NCBI GenBank assembly: GCA_965365445.1
Contig: CBDUBS010000013.1
Coordinates: 1-35,143, forward strand
Length of the DNA: 35,143 nucleotides
Origin: CBDUBS01 sp965365445
GTDB lineage: Bacteria; Bacteroidota; Rhodothermia; Rhodothermales; DASSAV01
Direction: 5' to 3'
Part shown: positions 15,057 to 22,569 of the stretch, piece after piece
Numbering within the stretch: position 1 is the first letter of the stretch
Layout of the letters: the number at the start of each line of letters is the position of its first letter
Made by a program: the position numbers and the translations under genes
The notes under the pieces: model-generated
Seen by the model: only the letters and a program-made list of their open reading frames with translations
Told to the model about the DNA's origin: nothing
The model's database searches: none

Positions 15057-15309
15057 GCACCGGGTAGAAATCGCGCCTGCCGCGGCAAGGCAGATTCGTA
15101 AGCTGCCGCACTCGGTGTAGACGCCGGTCGTCAAGGCCGCCGAAGCATTGGCCGATGATCCGCACCCACCGGGCTCAACGAAACTCAGGGGGAAAGAGAA
15201 CTTCTACCGTATCCGGGTCGGGGACTACCGGGTTATTTATCAGATACGGGATGAGGTCTTGCTCGTGCTCGTCGTCCGCGTGGGCCACCGCCGCGACGTG
15301 TACCGGTAG
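15049..15309 (+). pseudogene. RelE-family toxin gene interrupted by an in-frame TAG
   Basis: From TTG at 15049 (overlapping the antitoxin stop) the frame reads SKHRVEIAPAAARQIRKLPHSV, then TAG at 15118-15120, then a complete RelE body to TAG at 15307. The body contains DDPHPPGSTKLRGKENFYRI, VGDYRVIYQI and the C-terminal VRVGHRRDVYR, all hallmarks of RelE-type ribosome-dependent mRNA endonucleases. The interrupted frame is 86 codons, the normal family length, so nothing else is missing. Homologues usually have Gln after the Val of this KLP..V segment, so the change is most simply CAG to TAG. No good internal restart precedes the core domain. The toxin is predicted inactive unless the TAG is a sequencing error or is suppressed. 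Confidence 0.88.
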
Positions 15310-15403
15310 CGGCCGGTGGTTCGCTCACGCCAGGCGAACTGTGGTCCGTGTACACCAGCCGGCCCCGGAGGCGTCAGAATAGCGGAAAGGGGCGGCAGAG
15401 GGG

Positions 15404-15525
15404 TGTTTCTCCCGGAAGTTAGCCATGCCTGAGGCCAACACCCGGCGGCCCTTCGGGCCACCTCCCTCGCAGGGAGGGGTTGCGTTGCGCCCGCCGTCGC
15501 CGCAATGGAGAGGATGTTTCTCCCG
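15404..15525. repeat. Intergenic cluster of palindromes and an 11-nt direct repeat
   Basis: Between the broken RelE gene and the GH31 gene stand two adjacent perfect hairpins, GGCCC-ttc-GGGCC (15447-15459) and CCTCCCT-cgc-AGGGAGG (15461-15477). They are flanked by two copies of TGTTTCTCCCG (15404-15414 and 15515-15525), each preceded by a similar GAG(A)GG stretch. The arrangement resembles a REP-like intergenic repeat. It also lies downstream of GH31, where it could mark the 3' end of the ~18 kb operon, although no T-tract follows the hairpins. Confidence 0.5.
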
Positions 15526-15533
15526 ACAGCCTG

Positions 15534-17771
15534 TCAGCGGACATCCACACGGTAGTCGCGGCCGGGTTGAATCGGGAAGCGGAGGGCGCCGGTGCGGACG
15601 TCCGGCTCGCCGGGTACGGACTGGCCGGAAGTGAGGTCGGTTACGGAGCCTGGTTGACCGTCGTGGGTGATCGTGGAGCGCCCCTTGCCGTCGGGCCAGA
15701 TGAACGCGTACCGGGCGCCTTTGCCCACGGGATAGACGACGGCATACAGATCGTCTCCGTGCCGCTCGACTACTACCCCTTCGCCGCCGATGAACACCGG
15801 GATCTTGTCATCCGGGAGGGGATAGTCCCGTAGGAGGCGGGGGCCTTCGTACCGCACGCCGGTATCCGGATCGATCCACGTTCCGGTGGGGAGGTACACG
15901 TCCCGGGAGAGGGCCGTGGCGTAGTCGTCGCCGTAGGCGGGCACAGCCAGCATGGAGGGGCCGAGCATCCAGGCATATCCGCGCGTGGAGTCGTTGGCGA
16001 GGCCGTAGACGACCGGGTCGTTAGGGTAGGCCACGGGCAAGGGCGTCATGGCGTGGGGAAAGCCGGTTTCGTAGCTTTGCAGGACAGCACTGTAAATGTA
16101 AAGGGCGTGGCGGTGGTGCCACAGGGCCGCTTTCCGGACGGCCGTTTCGAGGCGGTCGTCGTCCAGGCGCCACGGACCGAGGCCCATCGCCATGACGGGT
16201 GTTACGGCGGCAAAAAGGGCGTTGCGGATGAAGTACCGCTTCTGATCGGGGGTGAGCGGAGGCATGAGGTACTTGCCCGCCACGATGTCCGTGTAGACGG
16301 CCGAGGCTCCGGAGGCGGCGTAGTTCAATGCGTTGATGACAGGGCGGTCCTGATCGAATCCGTATTTGGTATCCTCCAGCCGGAGGATGTCGCCGGGGAC
16401 CGCGTAGGCCGCGTTGCGCACCATGACGGCGTTGCCCCGGCGCATGAGTTCGAGGTTGACTGCGTTTAGCTTCGCGTCGTCGTAGAGCTGGTCGCCCTCG
16501 CCGAGCATAGTGTCCTCCTTGAAGCCGTCGGCCCCCCAGCGGGCGGCTCCCGAGGCAAACCAGTCTACCGCAGCCGGATTGGCTCCGTCGAGCAGGTAGA
16601 CGGACCCGGCGGGGAAGTTCACCCGGAAGGTGTCCGGGCCGGTGCGGAGGAAGCCGCGGGCGAGTCCCTCGGGGGTGTAAGGGCCGTCGTTGGGGGGATG
16701 GTAGTAGCCGCCCCGCTCCGGGAGCGCCTTGAAGTTGATCCGCAAGCCGAGGTAGAGTTCGATGCCGCGTTCCCGAAAGAACCGGCCGAACCCCTCCGGG
16801 TCGGGGTAGCGCGGATTCGGGAGGCCGTCATTGCGGCCCGCTTCCGGCGCGTCGTCCCAGATGCCGAAGCTGGTGGTGGCGCCCTGGTCGGGCTGTTTTC
16901 GGCTGCCCTTCCAGAACCCCGAACCTACCACGGCCCACCGGAGCGGATAGCCCTCGGCGAGGTACCGGCGTATGTCTTCCTCAACCGATTGCTGGAATGT
17001 GTTCCACCCGAGCGATCCGAAGGCTTCGTAGCCAAGGTCGAAAAACCGGGGCTTCGGCCGGGCATCCGAATATCCGGCTTCTTCACGGGCAACCTTATAG
17101 CTCCGGTAAACGTCCTTCATGGACCCAACGAAGTAGTACAACGCGGCTTGCCTTACTCCGTGGGCGCCCAGGCGGTTTTCCGTGGAGTCCACCGCGACAC
17201 GTTTGCGGCCCGGCTCGAAAAGCACCTGCCCGAACCCCTGCGCCGGAAAGACGGTGAACGTGGAGACGAACCGGCGGCCGTTGTCGGTGTTGTGAAAGTT
17301 GTCGTCCCGGAAGCCGAATACGTCGGTGCTGCGCCCGTATCCGCCGTGATCTCCGAGGCCGTAGGCCGGAGCGAGCGCCGCGGTCCGGGCGTCGATCACG
17401 AACGGCCCCTCCCCCTCCGGCATGATGCGGAGGCGCACGGTGTGGGTGTCGAGGCGGACCGAGACGACCGCCCGCTTACCCCCTACCGTCGTTACGCGCA
17501 GCCGGGCGGAAGCGGGGGCACGTTCCAACACCTCCGTGGTATGGGCATCCTCGGGCTCTACGGAACCGAACCGGAGGCCGGAAACCGGGTGCGGCGGAGC
17601 CACCACACGGCCGTCCGGCCGCTCGAATCCGTACCGAAACCCCTGCCTGTGGATGACGAGCCGGTAGGCGGGCCCTTCGAGGGCGATGGGGTCGCCAGTG
17701 GGCGTGTGGAGCCGGGCGCACCCGGAGGCAATGAACACGACCGCAAGCCCGGCACACACGGAACGAACCAT
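15534..17771 (-). CDS. GH31-family glycosidase, lipoprotein
   Basis: This is a 745-residue lipoprotein with a lipobox FIASGC (Cys18). An N-terminal beta-sandwich (about 25-235) precedes a (beta/alpha)8 barrel and C-terminal beta domains. The barrel carries the GH31 nucleophile motif ADGFKEDTM with Asp420, preceded by LGLRINF. The segment reading TDIVAGKYLMPP lies where the substrate-binding and acid/base region is expected. GH31 enzymes are retaining alpha-glycosidases (alpha-glucosidase, alpha-xylosidase, alpha-galactosidase-like and others); the specificity here is unknown. Overall length is usual. It is the last gene of the minus-strand operon and starts 12 nt after the GH16 stop, so it is cotranscribed. 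It would be anchored in the outer membrane or periplasm and trim alpha-linked residues from imported glycans. Confidence 0.88.
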   Translation of the reverse strand: MVRSVCAGLAVVFIASGCARLHTPTGDPIALEGPAYRLVIHRQGFRYGFERPDGRVVAPPHPVSGLRFGSVEPEDAHTTEVLERAPASARLRVTTVGGKRAVVSVRLDTHTVRLRIMPEGEGPFVIDARTAALAPAYGLGDHGGYGRSTDVFGFRDDNFHNTDNGRRFVSTFTVFPAQGFGQVLFEPGRKRVAVDSTENRLGAHGVRQAALYYFVGSMKDVYRSYKVAREEAGYSDARPKPRFFDLGYEAFGSLGWNTFQQSVEEDIRRYLAEGYPLRWAVVGSGFWKGSRKQPDQGATTSFGIWDDAPEAGRNDGLPNPRYPDPEGFGRFFRERGIELYLGLRINFKALPERGGYYHPPNDGPYTPEGLARGFLRTGPDTFRVNFPAGSVYLLDGANPAAVDWFASGAARWGADGFKEDTMLGEGDQLYDDAKLNAVNLELMRRGNAVMVRNAAYAVPGDILRLEDTKYGFDQDRPVINALNYAASGASAVYTDIVAGKYLMPPLTPDQKRYFIRNALFAAVTPVMAMGLGPWRLDDDRLETAVRKAALWHHRHALYIYSAVLQSYETGFPHAMTPLPVAYPNDPVVYGLANDSTRGYAWMLGPSMLAVPAYGDDYATALSRDVYLPTGTWIDPDTGVRYEGPRLLRDYPLPDDKIPVFIGGEGVVVERHGDDLYAVVYPVGKGARYAFIWPDGKGRSTITHDGQPGSVTDLTSGQSVPGEPDVRTGALRFPIQPGRDYRVDVR

Positions 17772-17783
17772 GGTTGGATACCT

Positions 17784-18602
17784 CTATTTCCGCCGGTAAA
17801 CGCGGACATAATCGACCAGCATATATCCCGGCAGGGCGGCGTCATCGATGGGGCCGGCAAGCTTCTCGTGCCCGAGCGTGGTTAGCCAGATGTTGATCGG
17901 GTCGTGCTCGAACTCTTCGGCAGGATAGGCCAGCACGCATCGCAACTCCCTGTCGAGGAAAAACTTCACTTCACGATTCGTCCATTCCCAGGCATAGACA
18001 TGAAAGTCGGTGGTCGCATCGAAGCCAAGCGGGTACTGATAGCCTATGCTGCAACTCACGCTTCGCCCGCCCCCGGTCGGATTGGACGGCTCAGGAAGCC
18101 AGCTTATGATCCCGGTATGCCCGTAGGTAGGGGTATCGGAATCGAATTCCATAGCGTCGATCTCGGTGCGGCGCTGGAGGGTATAGGTATCGCTCCCGTC
18201 GCCGTACATACCCCAGAACGACTGATGCCACCCGGAACCACCGTGCATCCTGACGCGCGCCTCGAAATAACCATACCGGAACCGCTCCTTGCTGATGATT
18301 CCCGCCCCCGTGTGCTCCAAACCGCCGAAGCGTTCCTTTTTCATACCCAGCACGGCATGGCCCTTCTCGACCCGCACGTTCTCCGGCCTCTGCGCGCTCT
18401 GTAACTTGACGTCGGTGCGGTAATGCCAGCGCGTGGTATCCAGAGCGGTTCCTGTGAAGTCGTCGGACCAGACCAGCCGATACCCGGCCGGGGCGCCCGA
18501 GAGAGCGGCGGCGTCCGGAGGGCCGGGCATTGGGTAAGAACGCGGCCCTACGCACGCGCTCGCAACCAGGCTCGTAACGAGAATGGGAAGAAGGAGGTTC
18601 AT
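17784..18602 (-). CDS. GH16-family endo-beta-glycanase, lipoprotein
   Basis: From ATG 18602 this is a 272-residue lipoprotein with lipobox VASAC (Cys17). A single jelly-roll domain carries the GH16 signature EIDAMEFD: Glu147 nucleophile, Asp149, Glu152 acid/base. YGYFEARVRM and the WHQSFWGMYGDG segment upstream, and FHVYAWEWTNREVKFFLDRE downstream, are typical of the family. GH16 includes laminarinases, agarases, porphyranases and kappa-carrageenases; the sulfatases in the operon favour a sulfated galactan, but this is inference. Being a small lipoprotein, it may be the surface or periplasmic endo-acting enzyme of the locus. The frame is open upstream to 18647 but the lipoprotein signal fixes the start at 18602. 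Confidence 0.9.
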   Translation of the reverse strand: MNLLLPILVTSLVASACVGPRSYPMPGPPDAAALSGAPAGYRLVWSDDFTGTALDTTRWHYRTDVKLQSAQRPENVRVEKGHAVLGMKKERFGGLEHTGAGIISKERFRYGYFEARVRMHGGSGWHQSFWGMYGDGSDTYTLQRRTEIDAMEFDSDTPTYGHTGIISWLPEPSNPTGGGRSVSCSIGYQYPLGFDATTDFHVYAWEWTNREVKFFLDRELRCVLAYPAEEFEHDPINIWLTTLGHEKLAGPIDDAALPGYMLVDYVRVYRRK

Positions 18603-18670
18603 TGCGCCCTGTATCGGGTTACGGGAAGCAGGGGTAGGAATACCCATCGTACACGTCCGCTAACATCGCC

Positions 18671-20365
18671 CTACCGTGAAACGGTCTCTGCCGGGGGAGG
18701 AACGGCAACCGCCCGGCGGCCGAGGCGGCGGAGGCCCAGGGCCGGCAGCAACACGACGAGACCCATCACGAGGGGCAGCGCCCGGCCTTCCGGCGTGAAC
18801 AGACTCAGCGCCGCAATACTCAGCCCCAGGAACGCCAGCGCCGCCGAGAGCACCCGGAGGCTGTAGGCGCTCTGCCCGAGTCCCTGAACGGCGTCCGCTT
18901 CCTCCTCGAGTGTGGGCGAGGCCGGGTGGACAGCGGCGGCGAACCGTGGGTCCGTGACTCCACGTTGCCGGTTCCACCCCTCGAAGGCCAGCAGAATAAG
19001 GACCGGCACCCCTACCCCGACTGCCATCTCTACTCCCCGCGACAGGCTCAGCCCGAAAAATACCGGCGAAACGGACTTGAACCCGAGGTTGATCGCGAGG
19101 CCGAGCACGGTGGCCGTCAGTGCTCCACGCGAGGTCAGGTAGCGGGAGAACAGCGCCCAGATGGGCGGAGCCATGATCGGGCCGCCCGCCAGTGCGCCCA
19201 TCGTGATGACCAGGTTGACGATGCCGCCCATTCTGGGCACCAGCAGCGCAATCCCGATGACCACCCCGCCAATGACGACGGTGGATACGCGGGCCACCAC
19301 CATCTGAAGACGCTCCGAGGCCGAAGGGTGGATCAGGTTCTTGTATACATCATGCGTGAACACGGCCGACGTGATGTTCAGTGTCGTCTGGGCTGTGCTG
19401 GCCGTTGCCGAGATCATAGCAGAGAACAGGATGCCCAGAATGCCCACAGGCAGGACAGCTTCGCTGACCAGGATGTACGCACCCTCGGCTTCCAGGCCGG
19501 TCAGGTTGGGGTTCATCACCCGGTAGGCCATTGGAGGGAGCATCCACAGCATCGGGCTGACCACGTACAGGGCCGCATACAGCAACCCGACCTTCCGGGC
19601 CGAGCGTTCGTTCGCCACCGACGTGTATTTCTGGATGAAGCCCCAGTTGCCGGCGAGGTAGAAAATGGAGTACAGCACATAGGCCGCGATGAATGCCGCC
19701 GTGAATTCGCCCGAGAACAGGTCGAAGAACCCGGCGGGGGTTTCCGTGACCAGCGCGTTCAGGCCGCCGATGCGAGCCAGCGAGAGCGGCACCACCACGA
19801 ATACGGCCACCATCAGGATGACGAACTGAAGCGTATCCGTTATGAGCACCGCCCAGAGGCCGCCCACCGTCGTGTAGAGCACCACAACGCTCCCAATGAC
19901 GAGGATGCAGGCCTGGAGCGAAAACGGCGTCGCGACGGAAATCATCTTGGCGACGGGGTAAAGCACCGCGCCCGTGGCGAAGACGCCGTAGATCATCACG
20001 ATGTACGAGTAGAACTGTTGCAAGCCCGTCCCGAGCCGTTTCCCGATGAACTCGGCCGCCGTGAGGGCGCCGGTGCGCCGCCACCGGGGGGCGATGAACA
20101 GGGCCGTGACGAACCCGGCCAGGCACATCGTCCACTGGATCGTGACGGCCACCCAGCCCAGCTCGTAGGCGATGGCTCCCCACACCACGAACGTACCCGC
20201 CGAAAAGAAGCTCATGTAGAGGCTCAGGCCGCTGATCCACCAGGGCGCCTGCCCTCCGGCTCCGAAAAAGCTGCGGGTGTTGGCGCCCGTGCGGGCCATG
20301 GCAAGCCCGGCGACGAGCACCGTAGCCAGGTACACGCCCAGCATCACGAAATCGATGGTCTGCAT
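18671..20365 (-). CDS. Sodium:solute symporter (SSS family)
   Basis: This 564-residue integral membrane protein has about 13-14 hydrophobic helices and the SSS features: MSFFSAGTFVVWGAIAYELG early in the protein, LTAAEFIGKRLG, a long YTTVGGLWAVLITDTLQFVIL helix, and SATASTAQTTLN in the region of the second sodium site. Members co-transport Na+ with sugars, sialic acid, uronates or amino acids. Its position between glycosidase genes, 25 nt after GH2, suggests that it imports the mono- or disaccharide released in the periplasm. The C-terminal region after about residue 470 is a soluble linker followed by two or three more helices. No sugar specificity can be read from the sequence. Confidence 0.93.
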   Translation of the reverse strand: MQTIDFVMLGVYLATVLVAGLAMARTGANTRSFFGAGGQAPWWISGLSLYMSFFSAGTFVVWGAIAYELGWVAVTIQWTMCLAGFVTALFIAPRWRRTGALTAAEFIGKRLGTGLQQFYSYIVMIYGVFATGAVLYPVAKMISVATPFSLQACILVIGSVVVLYTTVGGLWAVLITDTLQFVILMVAVFVVVPLSLARIGGLNALVTETPAGFFDLFSGEFTAAFIAAYVLYSIFYLAGNWGFIQKYTSVANERSARKVGLLYAALYVVSPMLWMLPPMAYRVMNPNLTGLEAEGAYILVSEAVLPVGILGILFSAMISATASTAQTTLNITSAVFTHDVYKNLIHPSASERLQMVVARVSTVVIGGVVIGIALLVPRMGGIVNLVITMGALAGGPIMAPPIWALFSRYLTSRGALTATVLGLAINLGFKSVSPVFFGLSLSRGVEMAVGVGVPVLILLAFEGWNRQRGVTDPRFAAAVHPASPTLEEEADAVQGLGQSAYSLRVLSAALAFLGLSIAALSLFTPEGRALPLVMGLVVLLPALGLRRLGRRAVAVPPPAETVSR

Positions 20366-20390
20366 CGGTCAGCGGTCCAGAGGGTGGTAG

Positions 20391-22514
20391 CTAGCGGAGG
20401 GTGAACGAGCGGTCGGCGGCGGAAAAGCCGGTCGGGCGCATCAGATCGACGCGCACCCGAACGGCTTTTGGCGCGGCGGCGGTCAGTGAAACCTCCGCCG
20501 ACGCACCGGGCTTCAGCTCGGGGAGCGGTCCGGTTTGCTCCGCGAGTACGTTGCCTGCCCTATCCAGCGCCTGCATCCGGACGCTGTATCCTGTCAGGGT
20601 GTACCGGGGAAAGTCCTTGCGGGCCATGATACGGAACCGTCCGGCGACGCCCCGGGAGGACCTGCTCGCTTCCCCGTCGATGACGGCCGGGGCAAACTCA
20701 TCGCGCAGGGTGAAATAGGCGGGACGGGGACGGCGGTGAATGTCCACCACCCCCCAGGGGCGGTACCCGTCCGGGTTGGTGCCCGGGTAGCGGCTGCTGT
20801 AGTCGTTGTACGTCCAGATGGACGCCCCGACGACGTAGTCGCGCTCCCGCAGGGTATCTATGTAGGCCCGGTTGTATTCCGTGCGGGCGGCATCGTCGGC
20901 TACCTGATCCGCGCGGACGCCCCATTCCGTAATCAGGATGGGCTTATCCGGCCACCACCGGTGCGCCCGGTCCAGGGCCTTCGCTGCGTTCTCCGGACTG
21001 CCGTAGATATTCACGCTCACGAGGTCCACGTACTCGGGGCCGCGAGCTTCCGGAGGTACATCTGTATCGGCCAGCAAACTGCCGAGCCCGGCGAAGGTTA
21101 CGAACCGGCTGTCGTCCAGGGTTTTCGTATACCTGTACATGTCGCGCGTCCAGCGAAGCCCGGCGGGGGTTTCCGAGAGGTATTCGTTGCCGAGGCTCCA
21201 CCCGATGACGGAGGGGTGGTTCCAGTCGCGGTAGATCATCTCCTCCATCTGCCGCCGCCACTTGGCCCGGATTACCGGGTCGTCCATCTGTTGCGGGGCG
21301 AGCTGCCAGTTGCCCGGCTCGGCAATGATGAGCATGCCGTTCCGGTCGGCCCAGTCATATACGGCCGGGGCGGGCGGGTAATGGTGCATCCGCTGGAGCA
21401 TCATGTTGGCCTCTTTCATCAGGCGCATGTCCATTTCGACGAGGCTATCCGGCTCGCTCATTCCCAGCACCGGGTGGTCCAGGTGGCGATTGGCTCCACC
21501 CATCTTTACGGCCTCGCCGTTGAGGAGCAAGCGCGTGCCGTCGATCTCCACTTTGCGGATGCCGAACACGGCTGTGGTCTGGTGCTCGGCTCCGCCGTCT
21601 CCGGCGGCCGCAGCGGTCATCTCGTAGAGGTTCGGGCGGTCGAAGTGCCAGAGTTCTACCCGATACGCGGGCAGGGACAGCCGAAACGAAACGGGGCGGG
21701 TATCATACGGCATCACCTCGACCGAAGCCTGGAGGGCCTGCGCGCCGGGGCCTCCGGCCAGCACGTCCGCCCTGCCCTCGCGGCGCAGCGTTAACGCTAC
21801 CGTAGCGCGGCGCACCCGGCCGGTGGTATTGGTGATCCAGACGGTAGCCTCGATGTCGGCGGCGCCCCCGTTCAGGTCGGGCGTCGCCACGATGCGCTGG
21901 TTATCGACGTACAGATCCGGGCTGACCAGCAGGACCACATCGCGCACGATGCCCCCGAAATCCCACCAGGGCATCACCTGCCTTATGGGCGCGGCCCCCG
22001 GCCGGATGGCGGGCACGGTGGTCAGGTCCAGCGTATTGTCCACCTCGACGGCGATCAGGTTATCCGGTCCCGGCACTACGGCACCGGTAATGTCGATCTC
22101 GAAAGGGGTGTAGCCCCCTTCGTGCGTCCCTACGGGTTGTCCGTTCACCCACACCCGGGCCTTGTAGAACACCCCGTCGAAGGCCAGCCGGATTACCTGC
22201 CCTTCTCCAATTACGGGCCCCTCGAACGTGCGACGGTACCAGGCCTTGCCGGTGTGCTTGTACCGGGGGTCGGCGGGCCAGCTATGCGGCACGCTCACCA
22301 CGTCCCAACGGTCGTAGCTATCCATTTCGGCGGCCGAAAGCCGGTGCCAGCCGTACAATTCGCCCAGGCCGAGCGGATCGAGGGCGAAGTGCCACCTGCC
22401 GTTCAGCGAGGCATACGGGGTTTCCTCTGCTCGCGCACTCGTCGGAAGGAGCAGCGCCACTAGGAGAGCAATCCATAAGGCAACAGACAGGGCATAAGGG
22501 CGGTTCGAAGGCAT
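20391..22514 (-). CDS. GH2-family beta-glycosidase, secreted
   Basis: From ATG 22514 this is a 707-residue exported enzyme with a signal peptide (LWIALLVALLLPTSARAE). The order is sugar-binding jelly roll (SLNGRWHFALDP; VSVPHSWP; AWYRRTF; GTHEGGYTPFEIDI), immunoglobulin-like domain, TIM barrel, C-terminal beta domain. The acid/base is Glu444 in GWSLGNEY and the nucleophile Glu530 in ILITEWG. This is the standard retaining beta-galactosidase/beta-glucuronidase/beta-mannosidase architecture, and the exact sugar is unclear. The frame upstream to 22754 runs into the GH9-like gene and lacks a signal, so 22514 is the start. It lies 55 nt after the GH9-like stop and 25 nt before the symporter, within the operon. 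It probably removes beta-linked sugars from oligosaccharides in the periplasm. Confidence 0.92.
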   Translation of the reverse strand: MPSNRPYALSVALWIALLVALLLPTSARAEETPYASLNGRWHFALDPLGLGELYGWHRLSAAEMDSYDRWDVVSVPHSWPADPRYKHTGKAWYRRTFEGPVIGEGQVIRLAFDGVFYKARVWVNGQPVGTHEGGYTPFEIDITGAVVPGPDNLIAVEVDNTLDLTTVPAIRPGAAPIRQVMPWWDFGGIVRDVVLLVSPDLYVDNQRIVATPDLNGGAADIEATVWITNTTGRVRRATVALTLRREGRADVLAGGPGAQALQASVEVMPYDTRPVSFRLSLPAYRVELWHFDRPNLYEMTAAAAGDGGAEHQTTAVFGIRKVEIDGTRLLLNGEAVKMGGANRHLDHPVLGMSEPDSLVEMDMRLMKEANMMLQRMHHYPPAPAVYDWADRNGMLIIAEPGNWQLAPQQMDDPVIRAKWRRQMEEMIYRDWNHPSVIGWSLGNEYLSETPAGLRWTRDMYRYTKTLDDSRFVTFAGLGSLLADTDVPPEARGPEYVDLVSVNIYGSPENAAKALDRAHRWWPDKPILITEWGVRADQVADDAARTEYNRAYIDTLRERDYVVGASIWTYNDYSSRYPGTNPDGYRPWGVVDIHRRPRPAYFTLRDEFAPAVIDGEASRSSRGVAGRFRIMARKDFPRYTLTGYSVRMQALDRAGNVLAEQTGPLPELKPGASAEVSLTAAAPKAVRVRVDLMRPTGFSAADRSFTLR

Positions 22515-22569
22515 AGGATGCGAGCGCGTGTTAAGGAGAGGTTTTAGAAGCAAGGGTACGCTGGTTCGG

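Noticed and set aside
8476..15120. Reassignment of TAG to an amino acid in this organism
   Set aside because: speE, the GH2 and symporter genes, the beta-helix gene, the ParE antitoxin and the RelE frame itself all end in TAG at the expected family length, so TAG works as a normal stop here. No amber-decoding tRNA is visible.
11519..15516. 12-mer ATGGAGAGGATG found downstream of both the lone sulfatase and the GH31 gene
   Set aside because: Many 12-mer matches are expected by chance in a 35 kb GC-biased window, and the flanks do not extend the match.
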